Below the pieces are notes generated by a model that ran no database searches, was not told the origin of the DNA, and saw only the letters and a program-made list of their open reading frames with translations. A stretch of DNA of 64,000 bases from Actinomycetota bacterium (GTDB taxonomy: Bacteria; Actinomycetota; Actinomycetes; Mycobacteriales; Mycobacteriaceae). Location of the stretch: positions 148,626-212,625 of the forward strand of contig JAFDWN010000030.1 of NCBI GenBank assembly GCA_018268465.1. Direction: 5' to 3'. Positions 32,641 to 41,904 of the stretch are shown here, piece after piece; position 1 is the stretch's first letter; every line of letters starts with the position of its first letter. A program made the position numbers and the translations under genes.

Positions 32641-33639
32641 ATGAAGAAACTCATCAACGACGCCGCCGACGTCGTCAGCGAAGCGTTGCGCGGTATGGCC
32701 ATTGCGCACCCCGACCTGCGCATCGACCACACCAACCGCATCGTCTACCGCGGCGACGCACCCGTCCCCGGAAAGGTCGGGCTGATCTCCGGCGGCGGTT
32801 CCGGGCACGAACCCCTGCACGGCGGATTCGTCGGACGCGGCATGCTCGACGCGGCGTGCGCGGGCGAGATCTTCACCTCGCCGGTACCCGACCAGATGCT
32901 CGAAGCCACCAAGAACGTCGACGGCGGCGCCGGCGTGCTGCACATCGTGAAGAACTACACCGGCGACGTGATGAACTTCGAGATGGCCGCCGAACTCGCC
33001 GACGCCGAGGGTGTCGCCGTCGAGTCGGTGATCGTCGACGACGACGTCGCCGTGCAGGACAGCACCTACACCGCGGGGCGGCGCGGTGTCGGCGCCACCG
33101 TGCTGGTCGAGAAGATCGCCGGCGCGGCCGCCGACCAGGGCCGCCCGCTGGCCGATGTCGCGGCGGTGGCCCGCCGTGTCAACGCGGCGTCGCGGAGTAT
33201 GGGCGTGGCGCTGACGTCGTGCACGGTCCCGGCGGTCGGACATCCCACATTCGACCTGCCGGACAACGAAATCGAAGTCGGCATCGGCATCCACGGCGAA
33301 CCGGGCCGGCAGCGCATGGGTCTGCAACCCGCCCGCGCGGTCGCCGAACTCATGCTCGACCCGGTGCTCGCCGACCTCGACTTCGCCGGCGAGGACGGGG
33401 TGATCCTCTTCGCCAACAGCATGGGCGCGACCCCGTTGATCGAGCTCTACGTGATGTACGCGGAGTTCGCCGCCATCCTGGACAAGGCCGGTGTGCGCAT
33501 CGCCCGATCGCTGGTGGGCCCCTACATCACCAGCCTGGACATGGCGGGCTGTTCGGTCACCCTGCTGCGCGCCGACGACGAATTGCTACGGCTGTGGGAT
33601 CACCCGGTCGACACCCCCGCACTGCGGAGAGGATGCTGA
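32641..33639 (+). CDS. dhaK: Dihydroxyacetone kinase subunit DhaK
   Basis: 332 residues, the DHA-binding subunit. The substrate loop GGGSGHEPLHGGFVG (residues about 50-64) and the His that forms a hemiaminal with DHA (GIGIHGEPGR, near residue 222) are present. The length matches PTS-type DhaK. It binds DHA; the phosphoryl group comes from DhaL-ADP. dhaL begins at the base after its stop. Part of the porin-dhaK-dhaL-dhaM operon. Confidence 0.97.
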   Translation: MKKLINDAADVVSEALRGMAIAHPDLRIDHTNRIVYRGDAPVPGKVGLISGGGSGHEPLHGGFVGRGMLDAACAGEIFTSPVPDQMLEATKNVDGGAGVLHIVKNYTGDVMNFEMAAELADAEGVAVESVIVDDDVAVQDSTYTAGRRGVGATVLVEKIAGAAADQGRPLADVAAVARRVNAASRSMGVALTSCTVPAVGHPTFDLPDNEIEVGIGIHGEPGRQRMGLQPARAVAELMLDPVLADLDFAGEDGVILFANSMGATPLIELYVMYAEFAAILDKAGVRIARSLVGPYITSLDMAGCSVTLLRADDELLRLWDHPVDTPALRRGC

Positions 33640-34302
33640 ATGGCCGACGAATCAGGCCGGGAGAGCGTCGATCTGGCGCTTCTGGACGGATGGGTAAGGC
33701 AGTTCGCCCGGGTGGTCGGTGAGAACGCCCAGTCGCTCACCGACCTCGACGCCGCCATCGGGGACGCCGACCACGGCATCAACATGGAGCGCGGTATGAC
33801 CGCGGTGGTCGCCGCCCTCGACGAGGCCGCGCCGTCCGATATGGCCGGGCTCTGCAAGCAGGTCGGGATGACGCTGGTCAAATCCGTCGGCGGCGCCAGC
33901 GGCCCGCTGTACGGCACGTTCTTCCTGCGGATGGCCGCGGCGCTCGGATCGAACGAGACGGTCGACGCCCAGGGCTTCGCCAAGGCGCTACGCGCAGGTG
34001 TCGAAGGCATCGTGGCGCGGGGCCGCGCCGAGGCGGGTGACAAGACCATGTTCGACGCGCTGGCGCCGGCCGTGGACGCCGTCGACGCCGCGCTGGCCGC
34101 AGGCGCCGGGCTGGACGCCGCACTGGCCGATGCCACCGCCGCCGCCGAGAAGGGACGCCAGGACACCGAAGCGATGGTCGCCCGCAAGGGCCGGGCGAGC
34201 TATCTGGGGCAACGCAGCGTCGGTCACCAGGATCCGGGCGCCACGTCGGCGGCGATGCTGGTCGCCGCGGCGGCCACCGTCTTCGCCACCGCGGGCGGGT
34301 GA
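33640..34302 (+). CDS. dhaL: Dihydroxyacetone kinase subunit DhaL (ADP-binding)
   Basis: 220 residues. The nucleotide/Mg-binding motif LDAAIGDADHGINMERGM (residues about 37-54) contains the acidic residues that hold two Mg ions and ADP. The lid motif SVGGASGPLYGT and the late GRASYLGQRSVGHQDPGA complete the DhaL fold. In PTS-linked systems the tightly bound ADP is rephosphorylated by DhaM rather than exchanged for ATP. It follows dhaK without a gap and precedes dhaM by 4 nt. Confidence 0.96.
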   Translation: MADESGRESVDLALLDGWVRQFARVVGENAQSLTDLDAAIGDADHGINMERGMTAVVAALDEAAPSDMAGLCKQVGMTLVKSVGGASGPLYGTFFLRMAAALGSNETVDAQGFAKALRAGVEGIVARGRAEAGDKTMFDALAPAVDAVDAALAAGAGLDAALADATAAAEKGRQDTEAMVARKGRASYLGQRSVGHQDPGATSAAMLVAAAATVFATAGG

Positions 34303-34306
34303 GACC

Positions 34307-36745
34307 GTGACCGTCGGACTCGTCGTCGTGTCACACAGCCGGGCGCTCGCCCGTGCCGCGGTGGCGCTGGCGCAGGAAATGGTGCACGGCAAGCAGATTC
34401 GTATGTCGCTGGCCGCCGGGCTGGACGACACCACCTTCGGCACGGACGCAGCCGCCATCGTCGACGCGGTCTCCGCGGCCGACAGCGGCGACGGCGTCGT
34501 GGTGCTGATGGACCTGGGCAGCGCGGTCCTCTCGGCAGAGCTGGCGCTCGAACTGCTCGACGACGACGCCCGCAGTCGGGTTCTGCTGTGCCCCGCGCCA
34601 CTGGTCGAGGGCTTGGTGGTGGCCGCGGTGGCCGCGGCCGGGGGCGCCACCCGCGACGAGGTCGCCGCCGAGGCCGCTGGTGCGCTGGCCGGCAAGATCG
34701 GGCACCTCGGGGCGCCCGCCGCAGTCGGGGGTGCCGACGTATCCCCCGCGGCGAGCGAACTCACGGGCCGCTTCACCGTCGCCAACCCGCACGGCCTGCA
34801 CGCCCGACCCGCAGCGCGGCTGGTGCACGAGGTGCGCCGCCGCGACGCGCAGGTCCGGATCCGCAACCGCAGCACCGACTCGGGATGGGTTGACGCCGGC
34901 AGCCTTTCGAAGATCGCGACGCTGGGGGTGCGGTCGGGCGACGAGGTCGAGGTCGGGGTGTCCGGCAGCCAGGCCGCCGAATCCCTCGACCACATCCTGG
35001 CGCTGGCCGCGCGGAGCTTCGACGAATCCCCGGCCGGCGTCCCCGCGGTCGCCCCGCCACCGGCCCAGCAGATGCCGATCGGCGCCAGCCCCGGTCTGGG
35101 AATCGGCCCCGCGCGCTCGGCGCGGCTGGGTCCGGTGACCGTCCCCGACGTCCCCGGTGAGGATCCGGCAGTGGAATGGCGACGGCTCGGCAAGGCGATT
35201 GCCGCGGTCCGGCGCACCATCAGTCAGTTGCGCATCCGCACCGCACGCGACGTGGGCGAGACGGAAGCGGCCATCTTCGACGCCCACCAGCTGCTCCTCG
35301 ACGACACCGCACTGCTCGACGGCGCCCGCACCCGGATCGACGCCGGTCAATCCGCGCCGGTGGCGTGGTCGGCGGCGGTGCGCGAGGTGGCCGCGATGTT
35401 CGCCGCCCTCGCCGATCCGTACCTGCGCGCCCGCGCCGAGGACGTCACCGCGGTCGGCGACCAGGTGCTGCGGGCGATGCTCGGCGACTCGGCCGCACCC
35501 GGCACGACGGCCGGTGTGCTCGTCGCGGCCGACCTGACACCGGCCGAGGCCGCCGAGCTCGATCCCGCCACCGTGACCGCCGTACTCCTGGCCTACGGCA
35601 GCCCACACGCGCACAACGTTATTTTGTTGCGCGCCAAGGGAATACCGGCCGTTGTCGGCGCCGGTCCGACGGTGCTGTCCATCGTCGACGGCACCACGGT
35701 GGCGCTCGACGGCACCAGCGGCGAGGTCGTCATCGACCCGTCCGCCGACATCCGCGCGGATATCGAAACCCGGGTGACGGCATTGGCGAACCGCAGGCGC
35801 GAGGCACACATGCGCGCACACGAGGCCGCACTGACCCGCGACGGCGTCGCGGTCCCGGTCGGGGCGAACATCGGTTCGGTGGACGACGCCAGGGCCGCCG
35901 CGTCACACGGCGCGGACTTCGCCGGCTTGATCCGCACCGAGTTCCTGTTCCTCGGCCGCCACGAGGCGCCGGACGCCGAAGAGCAGCTGGCCGTCTACCG
36001 CAAGATCGCCGAATCGCTCGACGGGCGCAGGATCACGCTGCGAACGCTGGATGTCGGCGGCGACAAACCGCTCAGCTTCCTGCCCGCGCCCGCCGAGGTC
36101 AATCCCTACCTGGGGGTGCGGGGCATCCGACTCTCGCTGGCACATCCGGACCTGCTGACCGAACAGCTCCTGGCGATGGTCAGGCTGGCCCAGCAGACAC
36201 CGATCAGCATCATGTTCCCGATGATCAGCACCGTCGACGAGATGCTGACGGCGCGCCGGCTGCTCGACGAGGCGATCACGCGCGCCGGTGGGCCACGGCC
36301 CGCCGAGCTGCAGGTGGGCATGATGGTCGAGGTGCCCGCCGCGGCGCTCAAAGCCGCGGCATTCGCCCGCCACGTCGACTTCCTGTCGATCGGCACCAAC
36401 GACCTCACGCAGTACGCACTGGCGGCCGACCGCAACAACGAGGCCGTCGCCGCCATCGGCGACACGTTCGATCCGGGTCTGCTGGCGCTGATCCGCGCCA
36501 CCTGCGCGGGTGCCGCCGGGCAGGCGGCGGTGTCGGTGTGCGGCGAGTTCGCCGCCGACGAACGCGCGGTCGGCCTGCTCCTCGGGATGGGCGTCGAATC
36601 GCTGTCGGTCACTCCCCCGGCCGTACCGGCGACCAAAGCGGCCGTCCGCGCGGTGGACACCATCGCTGCCGCGGCGCTCGCCCGCGACGTGCTGGCCGCC
36701 GACAGCGCCGCCGCGGTCCGGGAGCGGCTCAGCGTGGGCGGCTAA
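34307..36745 (+). CDS. dhaM: DhaM-HPr-Enzyme I fusion phosphotransferase
   Basis: 812 residues from GTG 34307. Residues 1-130: EIIA-Man-like DhaM domain with phosphohistidine His10 (LVVVSHSRALA). Residues about 152-240: HPr with NPHGLHARPAA (His165). Residues about 265-812: PTS Enzyme I, with its phospho-His at His436 (GSPHAHNVILLRAKGIPAVV), then GLIRTEFLFL, RTLDVGGDKP, and the PEP-binding end FLSIGTNDLTQYALAADRNN and SVCGEFAAD. PEP phosphate can thus pass EI to HPr to DhaM to DhaL within one operon. In the EI loop the usual TSH reads HAH, still keeping the catalytic His. The full chain is intact. Confidence 0.95.
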   Translation: MTVGLVVVSHSRALARAAVALAQEMVHGKQIRMSLAAGLDDTTFGTDAAAIVDAVSAADSGDGVVVLMDLGSAVLSAELALELLDDDARSRVLLCPAPLVEGLVVAAVAAAGGATRDEVAAEAAGALAGKIGHLGAPAAVGGADVSPAASELTGRFTVANPHGLHARPAARLVHEVRRRDAQVRIRNRSTDSGWVDAGSLSKIATLGVRSGDEVEVGVSGSQAAESLDHILALAARSFDESPAGVPAVAPPPAQQMPIGASPGLGIGPARSARLGPVTVPDVPGEDPAVEWRRLGKAIAAVRRTISQLRIRTARDVGETEAAIFDAHQLLLDDTALLDGARTRIDAGQSAPVAWSAAVREVAAMFAALADPYLRARAEDVTAVGDQVLRAMLGDSAAPGTTAGVLVAADLTPAEAAELDPATVTAVLLAYGSPHAHNVILLRAKGIPAVVGAGPTVLSIVDGTTVALDGTSGEVVIDPSADIRADIETRVTALANRRREAHMRAHEAALTRDGVAVPVGANIGSVDDARAAASHGADFAGLIRTEFLFLGRHEAPDAEEQLAVYRKIAESLDGRRITLRTLDVGGDKPLSFLPAPAEVNPYLGVRGIRLSLAHPDLLTEQLLAMVRLAQQTPISIMFPMISTVDEMLTARRLLDEAITRAGGPRPAELQVGMMVEVPAAALKAAAFARHVDFLSIGTNDLTQYALAADRNNEAVAAIGDTFDPGLLALIRATCAGAAGQAAVSVCGEFAADERAVGLLLGMGVESLSVTPPAVPATKAAVRAVDTIAAAALARDVLAADSAAAVRERLSVGG

Positions 36746-36857
36746 CCGGGCCGGATCTCCCCCGAACCGCAGCGACGGCGTTCGGTCGCGGCGCTAGCCT
36801 CGTGGGAGTCCGCTGACCCGCGGACGACTGCGTGACCGGCATCCGACAGGGGGCGAC

Positions 36858-38159
36858 GTGGATCAGGCCGACACGACCGTGACCGCCCGCGACCGAGCGC
36901 TCGACTTCTGCCGGGTCGTCGCGGTGGTTCTGGTGGTCTTCGGACACTGGCTGGCCGCGGCGCTGACGTACCGCAACGGCACCTTCGGCAGGGAGAACGC
37001 GCTGTTGGAGATGCCGTGGACGCAGTGGCTGACGTGGATCTTCCAGGTGGTGCCGGTGTTCTTCGTAGTGGCGGGCTACGCCAGCGCGGTGTCGTGGAGC
37101 CGGTGGCAGAGCACGGCGAACACGCGGCGCGACACGTGGTTTCGTCACCGGCTGTCCCGGATTGCCGGCGCGACCGGGGTGTACGTCGCCGTAGTCCTGA
37201 TCACGGTCGCCGTCCTCGGACGGCTCGGGGTGGACCGTTCGGCGCTGGCGTTCGGCGGCTGGGCCGTCGCCCTGCACCTGTGGTTCCTGGCGGTGTATCT
37301 GGTGGTGGTGGCGCTGACGCCGATACTGGTGGCGGCCCAACGACGTTGGGGTCTGGCCGTGCCCGCCGCGCTGGGGGCCGGGGTGGTGGCCGTCGACGCA
37401 CTGACCATCGGTCTCGGGGTGCCCCACATCGGCTGGCTGAACTACGTGCTGGCGTGGGCGGCGGTCTATCAACTCGGAATCGCCTGGCAGGGCGGACTGT
37501 TGCGGGGCCGACGGCCGGTGGCGCTGGGTGTGTGCGCGGCGCTCCTGCTGATCCTACTGGTCACCCTGGGCCCCTACCCGGTCAGCATGATCGGTGTGCC
37601 CGGCGACGCCGTGCAGAACACCACTCCGCCGTCGCTGGCGCTGCTCGCGTTCGCCGCCGCGCAGGCCGGACTGCTGCTGACGGCCGTGCCGCTGCTGAAT
37701 CGCGCGCTGCGTTCGCCGCGCTGGCGACGTCCGCTGGAGCTGGCCAACCAGAACGTCATGGCGCTCTACCTGTGGCATATGGTGCCGGTCGTCGTGGTGA
37801 CGATCGTCGGGTATCCGAGCGGGTTGCTGCCGCAGCCGCCGCTCGGTTCGGGCGACTGGTGGCTGGCCCGCCTGCTGTGGCTCTCCGTCCTCGCACTGGT
37901 GACCGCCGTCGAGTTGGCGTTCCTCTGGTGGCGCCGCGCCTGGTTCGCACCGGCACTGCCCGTCGTCGAGGTTCGGCTGCCCGGCCGGTTGGCCGAACCG
38001 CTGTTTTTCACCGGTGCCGGCGCGATCGCAATCGCGTTGTCCGCCTTCGCCGCCCGTGGATTCGCCCCGGGCGGGAGTTTTCCCGTGCTGACAGCCCTGC
38101 TGTTCGCCGTCGGCATCGCCCTGATGGCGCTGACACCCCGACACGCCGATCGGGCGTGA
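36858..38159 (+). CDS. Acyltransferase family 3 membrane protein
   Basis: 433 residues, about ten membrane helices, GTG start after AGGGGG. The N-terminal ALDFCRVVAVVLVVFGHWLA contains the His of the acyltransferase-3 (R.....H) motif; the ANQNVMALYLWHM helix carries the second conserved segment. The family O-acylates sugars and lipids of the envelope, using a cytoplasmic acyl donor. Its substrate is unknown. The stop abuts the stop of the convergent secreted protein. Confidence 0.88.
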   Translation: MDQADTTVTARDRALDFCRVVAVVLVVFGHWLAAALTYRNGTFGRENALLEMPWTQWLTWIFQVVPVFFVVAGYASAVSWSRWQSTANTRRDTWFRHRLSRIAGATGVYVAVVLITVAVLGRLGVDRSALAFGGWAVALHLWFLAVYLVVVALTPILVAAQRRWGLAVPAALGAGVVAVDALTIGLGVPHIGWLNYVLAWAAVYQLGIAWQGGLLRGRRPVALGVCAALLLILLVTLGPYPVSMIGVPGDAVQNTTPPSLALLAFAAAQAGLLLTAVPLLNRALRSPRWRRPLELANQNVMALYLWHMVPVVVVTIVGYPSGLLPQPPLGSGDWWLARLLWLSVLALVTAVELAFLWWRRAWFAPALPVVEVRLPGRLAEPLFFTGAGAIAIALSAFAARGFAPGGSFPVLTALLFAVGIALMALTPRHADRA

Positions 38160-38663
38160 TCAGTACAGGCCGTCGACGACGTTGGTGACCTGCCACCGGC
38201 TGACACCGTCGGGGTCGACGAACCGCACCTTCGCGAAGATCTCGTCCACTCCGTCGGCGTCCTCGTCGAGCACCGACTTCGCCACCGTGAACTGGCGAAA
38301 GTACTCCAGCCCCTGCGGCGTCGCCTTGAGGTATCCCTCCCGGTCCTGCGAGGCGCCCCGATAGAAGGAGTCGACGAGGTACTGCTCCTTGCCGCCGTCG
38401 TCGCCCCATACGAGGTAGTGCATTCCCGAACCCACGCTCCGGTCGAGGTGGCTCAGGACGCTGACCGCGTCGGCCTCCTGCATCGGATACAGACCCTTGA
38501 GCGAGACGCGCCATTTCGTCGGGTCGGCGTCCGGGAACACGGCGAACTGCGCCCCCGTTGTCGGGGCAGGTGCCGCGGCGGCCGGTACGGCGCCGACGGC
38601 CAGCGCCGCCAGCGCGGCCGTCGCGGCACCGACCCGGGGTGCGAAGCCCGCGCGCGGGATCAT
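38160..38663 (-). CDS. Secreted hypothetical protein
   Basis: 167 residues. A Sec signal peptide with hydrophobic core AATAALAALAVGAVPAAAA ends near residue 31. The mature protein has YLVWGDDGGKEQYLVDSFYR and a DEDADGVDEIFAKVRFVDPD segment rich in acidic residues that could bind calcium. No family recognised. Its start ATGA overlaps the stop of the upstream DUF4242 gene, so the two are translationally coupled. Confidence 0.8.
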   Translation of the reverse strand: MIPRAGFAPRVGAATAALAALAVGAVPAAAAPAPTTGAQFAVFPDADPTKWRVSLKGLYPMQEADAVSVLSHLDRSVGSGMHYLVWGDDGGKEQYLVDSFYRGASQDREGYLKATPQGLEYFRQFTVAKSVLDEDADGVDEIFAKVRFVDPDGVSRWQVTNVVDGLY

Positions 38664-38959
38664 CGCGCGTCGGCCTCCTCCCGTGCGGGAACCGCGCTGT
38701 GCGGCCCGAATTCGGCGGCCACGGCGGTCACCCCGGTGACGGGGAAGCCGCCGCGGCGGGAATGCTCGCGGATCGTCTCCTCGTCGTCGGCCTCGTGGAT
38801 GCAGTAGAGCTTGTCGCCTGCGACGTAGGTGGTGACCCAGCGGTAGGGCACGCCGAGCGTTTCGATGGTGGCGTTGGACTTCTGGGCGATACCGGCCAGC
38901 TGGGCCTGGGTCAGCTCGGCGGCGCCGGGGATGTCGCGCTCGATGATGAAGCGTTGCAT
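38660..38959 (-). CDS. DUF4242 (SCO4226-like, putative nickel-binding) protein
   Basis: 99 residues with the DUF4242 pattern FIIERDIPGAAELTQAQLAG, VPYRWVTTYVAGDKLYCIHE and REHSRRGGFPV. The relative SCO4226 of Streptomyces binds nickel through His/Cys residues; equivalents here may be CIH and EHS. Translation is coupled to the secreted protein downstream. The promoter region carries CTTCTCCCGATGT 85 nt before the start, the same element and spacing as before the methyltransferase gene, so both are probably controlled by the LuxR-family ATPase between them. Confidence 0.88.
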   Translation of the reverse strand: MQRFIIERDIPGAAELTQAQLAGIAQKSNATIETLGVPYRWVTTYVAGDKLYCIHEADDEETIREHSRRGGFPVTGVTAVAAEFGPHSAVPAREEADAR

Positions 38960-39044
38960 CGGCTACTCCTCACACTCTGTGATTCATGGGCCCGTCGCGG
39001 TCGCGCCGGGTGATGTCCAGACTCGCCGCGCCCCCGGGTCCCGG

Positions 39045-39057
39045 ACATCGGGAGAAG
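39045..39057 (-). promoter_or_regulatory. Shared 13-bp element upstream of the DUF4242 gene
   Basis: CTTCTCCCGATGT on the minus strand, ending 85 nt before the DUF4242 ATG. An identical copy in the same relative orientation ends 84 nt before the methyltransferase ATG (41808-41820). A candidate activator site for the LuxR-type regulator. Confidence 0.6.
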
Positions 39058-39159
39058 CCCCCCATTTCGGGGAACCCGACCGCCGGCGGTTACCCAATTC
39101 CCCGACTCAACCGGCGTCTTCCCTGGTGACAAGTGTCTTGTGTCCGATAGCATCGGCCC

Positions 39160-41775
39160 GTGAGGCTCACCGAGCGCGAGCACGAGCTCGACCAACTCAC
39201 AACCCGAGCGGCCGCGGCCCGCGGGGGACGTGGCGGCGCGGTGCTGGTGTCCGGTGAGTCGGGCGCGGGCAAGACGTCGTTCGTCGAAGCGTTCGTCGAC
39301 CGGGTGGGCCGGCAGGACAGCGACGACCTCCGAGTGTTGTGGGGGGCGTGCGACCCGCTGTCCACGCCGAGACCGTTGGGTCCGCTGCACGACCTGGCGC
39401 ACGAATTCGGCTCCCGGACACGCGAACTGCTCGGCACCAGCGATCAGCCCTACGACATCTTCGCGGCCGTGTACGACGAGCTCAGAATCCGACGGACCGT
39501 CCTCGTCCTCGACGATCTGCACTGGGCCGACCAGGGCACCATCGACCTGTTCCGGTTCCTGCTGCGCCGCGCACCCCAGATGCCGTTGTTGGCGATCGGC
39601 ATCCTGCGTGACGACGAAGTGAGCGTCACGCATCCGCTGCGGGGTTTGCTCGGTGACGTCGCCCGGTCGCCGCACGCCCAGTCACTGGTCCTGCCGCCGC
39701 TGAGCATCGACGCGATCACCACCCTGGTCGGGACCCGGGACGTCGACCCGGCCTGGCTGCACCAGGTGACCGGCGGCAACGCCTTCTTCGTCTGCGAGAT
39801 GCTCGACCACCACGGTGCGGACCTGCCGACCACCGTGCGCGACGCGATTCTGGCCCGCACCGCCGACCTGGACGTCCAAGCATGGGACCTGCTCAACCTG
39901 CTGACCTGTGCGCCCGGATCGATACCCGATCACCTTCTGAGTGCACTGGGCGTCACCCTGCCCGCGCTGCGGTCACTCGACGAGGCCAAACTCATCAAAC
40001 GCGACGCCCGCGGTGTCGCGTTCCGGCACGATCTGTGCCGGCGTGCGGTCGCCAGCGTCATCCCGCCGGGCGCCGAACCCAGCCTGCACCGCCGGTTCAT
40101 CGACGCGCACCGGGTGGCGGCGCACTCCGATCCCGCGGTGCTCACCCACCACGCCCTCGGCGCCGGCGACAAAGCCCTGATCACGTCGGCGGCAGTGGAA
40201 GCGGGGTGCACCGCGGCCCGCTCGGGAGCACACACACAGGCCACCGAATTCTTCGAAATCGCGATGGAACACAGCGGACTTCTGGCCGACGCCACCGAAG
40301 CCGAACTCCTGGAACTGCTCGCCGAGGAGTACTACCTCACCGACTGTCTCGGCGAGGCGATCGGCGCGTGCCGGCGTGCGCTGCGGATCCGGGAACGCAT
40401 GGGCATGCCCGTGGCGATGAGCGCCGACCACCATTCGCTGGCCGTGTACGAGTGGTACAACGGCAACCGCACCACCGCCGACAACCACGTCGCCGAGGCC
40501 ATCGCGATACTCGACGATGCCGAGGCCCAACAGGATCCGTCTCGGCTCGTGCAATTGGGGCATGCGCTCGCGATGCAGGCGTTCCTGTCCATCCAGTCGA
40601 CCCAGGTCGACGGGGCCGCGCACACGCTGCGCCGCGCCCGTGAAATATCCAGTGAGACAGACGATCCCAGCCTAGCCGTGCAGGTTCGCCTGATCGGATA
40701 CTACTGCGACATCCTCACCGGCAGAGCCGCGGTGGCACGCGACCAGCTGCTGTCGGTGCTGGACTCGGGCCCCCGGCACGTCGACGAAACCTATTCGGGC
40801 GGCTACACCAATCTCACCTACTTCGACGTGGAACAGCGCCGCCTGTACGCCGCGTCGGATCTGCTCGACCGCAGCATCCCGCTGATGGTCGAACATGACC
40901 TGCCGATATGCCAGATGGTTCAGCTCGGATCACGCAGCCGCCTCAAGCTGCTCGTCGGCGACTGGGACGATGCGCTGGCCGACGCGGACTCGGTACTGGA
41001 CAGCCCCAGTGCACCGCTGGCGCGCACCTGGCCCCTGCTGATCCGCGGCGTGGTGTCCCTGCGCCGCACCGGCGACGACGCCGGCGGCCTCGAAGACGCG
41101 TGGCGACTGGCCTGCCGATTCGGCGAGTTGGTGCGAATGCTGCCGGTGGCGGCGGCCATCGTCGAACGGGCCTGGCTGACCGGATGCGCAGATCCGCGCC
41201 TCGACCAGTGCCGAGCGCTGTTGGACACCGCGCCGCGCAGCGGGCTGGAATGGTCGCGCGGCGAGTTGGCGATGTGGCTGCGGAGACTCGACGCAACCGT
41301 CGCGGTCGACGTCAGCGCCGAAGCGGTCGCCGAACCGTACCGACTGCTCTTCGACGGGCGGTTCGAGGCGGCCGCAGAGGCGTTCCACGAACTGTCGACA
41401 CCGTACGACGCGGCGCTGGCGCTGGTCGACTCCGGTGACGCCGAACTGGCCCGGCGCGCGCTGGATGTGCTCGACCGCCTCGGTGCGGACGCCGTGGCGG
41501 CCAAGGTCCGCCTTGATCTGCGCGCCAAGGGAGTGCGGACGGTTCCCGCGCCCCGGCGCGGCACGACGCTGGCCAACCCGGCAGGTCTGACGACCCGTCA
41601 GGTCGAGGTGCTGCGCCTGCTCGAGAACGGACTCACCAACGCCGAACTGGCCGAACGGCTGTTCCTCTCGGTCAAAACCGTCGACCACCACGTCTCGGCG
41701 ATCCTGACCAAACTCGACGTCACCAAGCGGCGGGACGCCGTGCGCCGCGCCAGGGAAGTCGGCATTCTCAGCTGA
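39160..41775 (+). CDS. LAL-type LuxR regulator (large ATP-binding)
   Basis: 871 residues, GTG start. N-terminal AAA/STAND ATPase: Walker A VSGESGAGKTSFVEAF (residues about 28-43), Walker B RTVLVLDDLHWADQGT. Middle: helical repeats that usually sense an inducer. C-terminus: LuxR HTH LTTRQVEVLRLLENGLTNAE followed by LAERLFLSVKTVDHHVSAIL. Large ATP-binding LuxR proteins activate neighbouring operons after ligand binding. Candidate targets are the divergent DUF4242 gene and the downstream methyltransferase. Both carry CTTCTCCCGATGT at the same distance. No clear ribosome-binding site precedes the GTG. Confidence 0.93.
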   Translation: MRLTEREHELDQLTTRAAAARGGRGGAVLVSGESGAGKTSFVEAFVDRVGRQDSDDLRVLWGACDPLSTPRPLGPLHDLAHEFGSRTRELLGTSDQPYDIFAAVYDELRIRRTVLVLDDLHWADQGTIDLFRFLLRRAPQMPLLAIGILRDDEVSVTHPLRGLLGDVARSPHAQSLVLPPLSIDAITTLVGTRDVDPAWLHQVTGGNAFFVCEMLDHHGADLPTTVRDAILARTADLDVQAWDLLNLLTCAPGSIPDHLLSALGVTLPALRSLDEAKLIKRDARGVAFRHDLCRRAVASVIPPGAEPSLHRRFIDAHRVAAHSDPAVLTHHALGAGDKALITSAAVEAGCTAARSGAHTQATEFFEIAMEHSGLLADATEAELLELLAEEYYLTDCLGEAIGACRRALRIRERMGMPVAMSADHHSLAVYEWYNGNRTTADNHVAEAIAILDDAEAQQDPSRLVQLGHALAMQAFLSIQSTQVDGAAHTLRRAREISSETDDPSLAVQVRLIGYYCDILTGRAAVARDQLLSVLDSGPRHVDETYSGGYTNLTYFDVEQRRLYAASDLLDRSIPLMVEHDLPICQMVQLGSRSRLKLLVGDWDDALADADSVLDSPSAPLARTWPLLIRGVVSLRRTGDDAGGLEDAWRLACRFGELVRMLPVAAAIVERAWLTGCADPRLDQCRALLDTAPRSGLEWSRGELAMWLRRLDATVAVDVSAEAVAEPYRLLFDGRFEAAAEAFHELSTPYDAALALVDSGDAELARRALDVLDRLGADAVAAKVRLDLRAKGVRTVPAPRRGTTLANPAGLTTRQVEVLRLLENGLTNAELAERLFLSVKTVDHHVSAILTKLDVTKRRDAVRRAREVGILS

Positions 41776-41807
41776 CAGGGCCCTCGGGCCGGCCGGAATA
41801 TAGGGAT

Positions 41808-41820
41808 CTTCTCCCGATGT
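41808..41820 (+). promoter_or_regulatory. Shared 13-bp element upstream of the methyltransferase gene
   Basis: CTTCTCCCGATGT, 84 nt before the methyltransferase ATG; a GGGAT just upstream makes a loose dyad (GGGATCTTCTCCC). It pairs with the copy at 39045-39057 in the DUF4242 promoter. Confidence 0.6.
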
Positions 41821-41904
41821 GAGGCATCCCCCGCCTCGCCGAAGGTTGGTGCAGCCGGGCGATCGCCCGTCGAGAGCACCGACGAGAAACAGGGGACGAC
41901 AACG

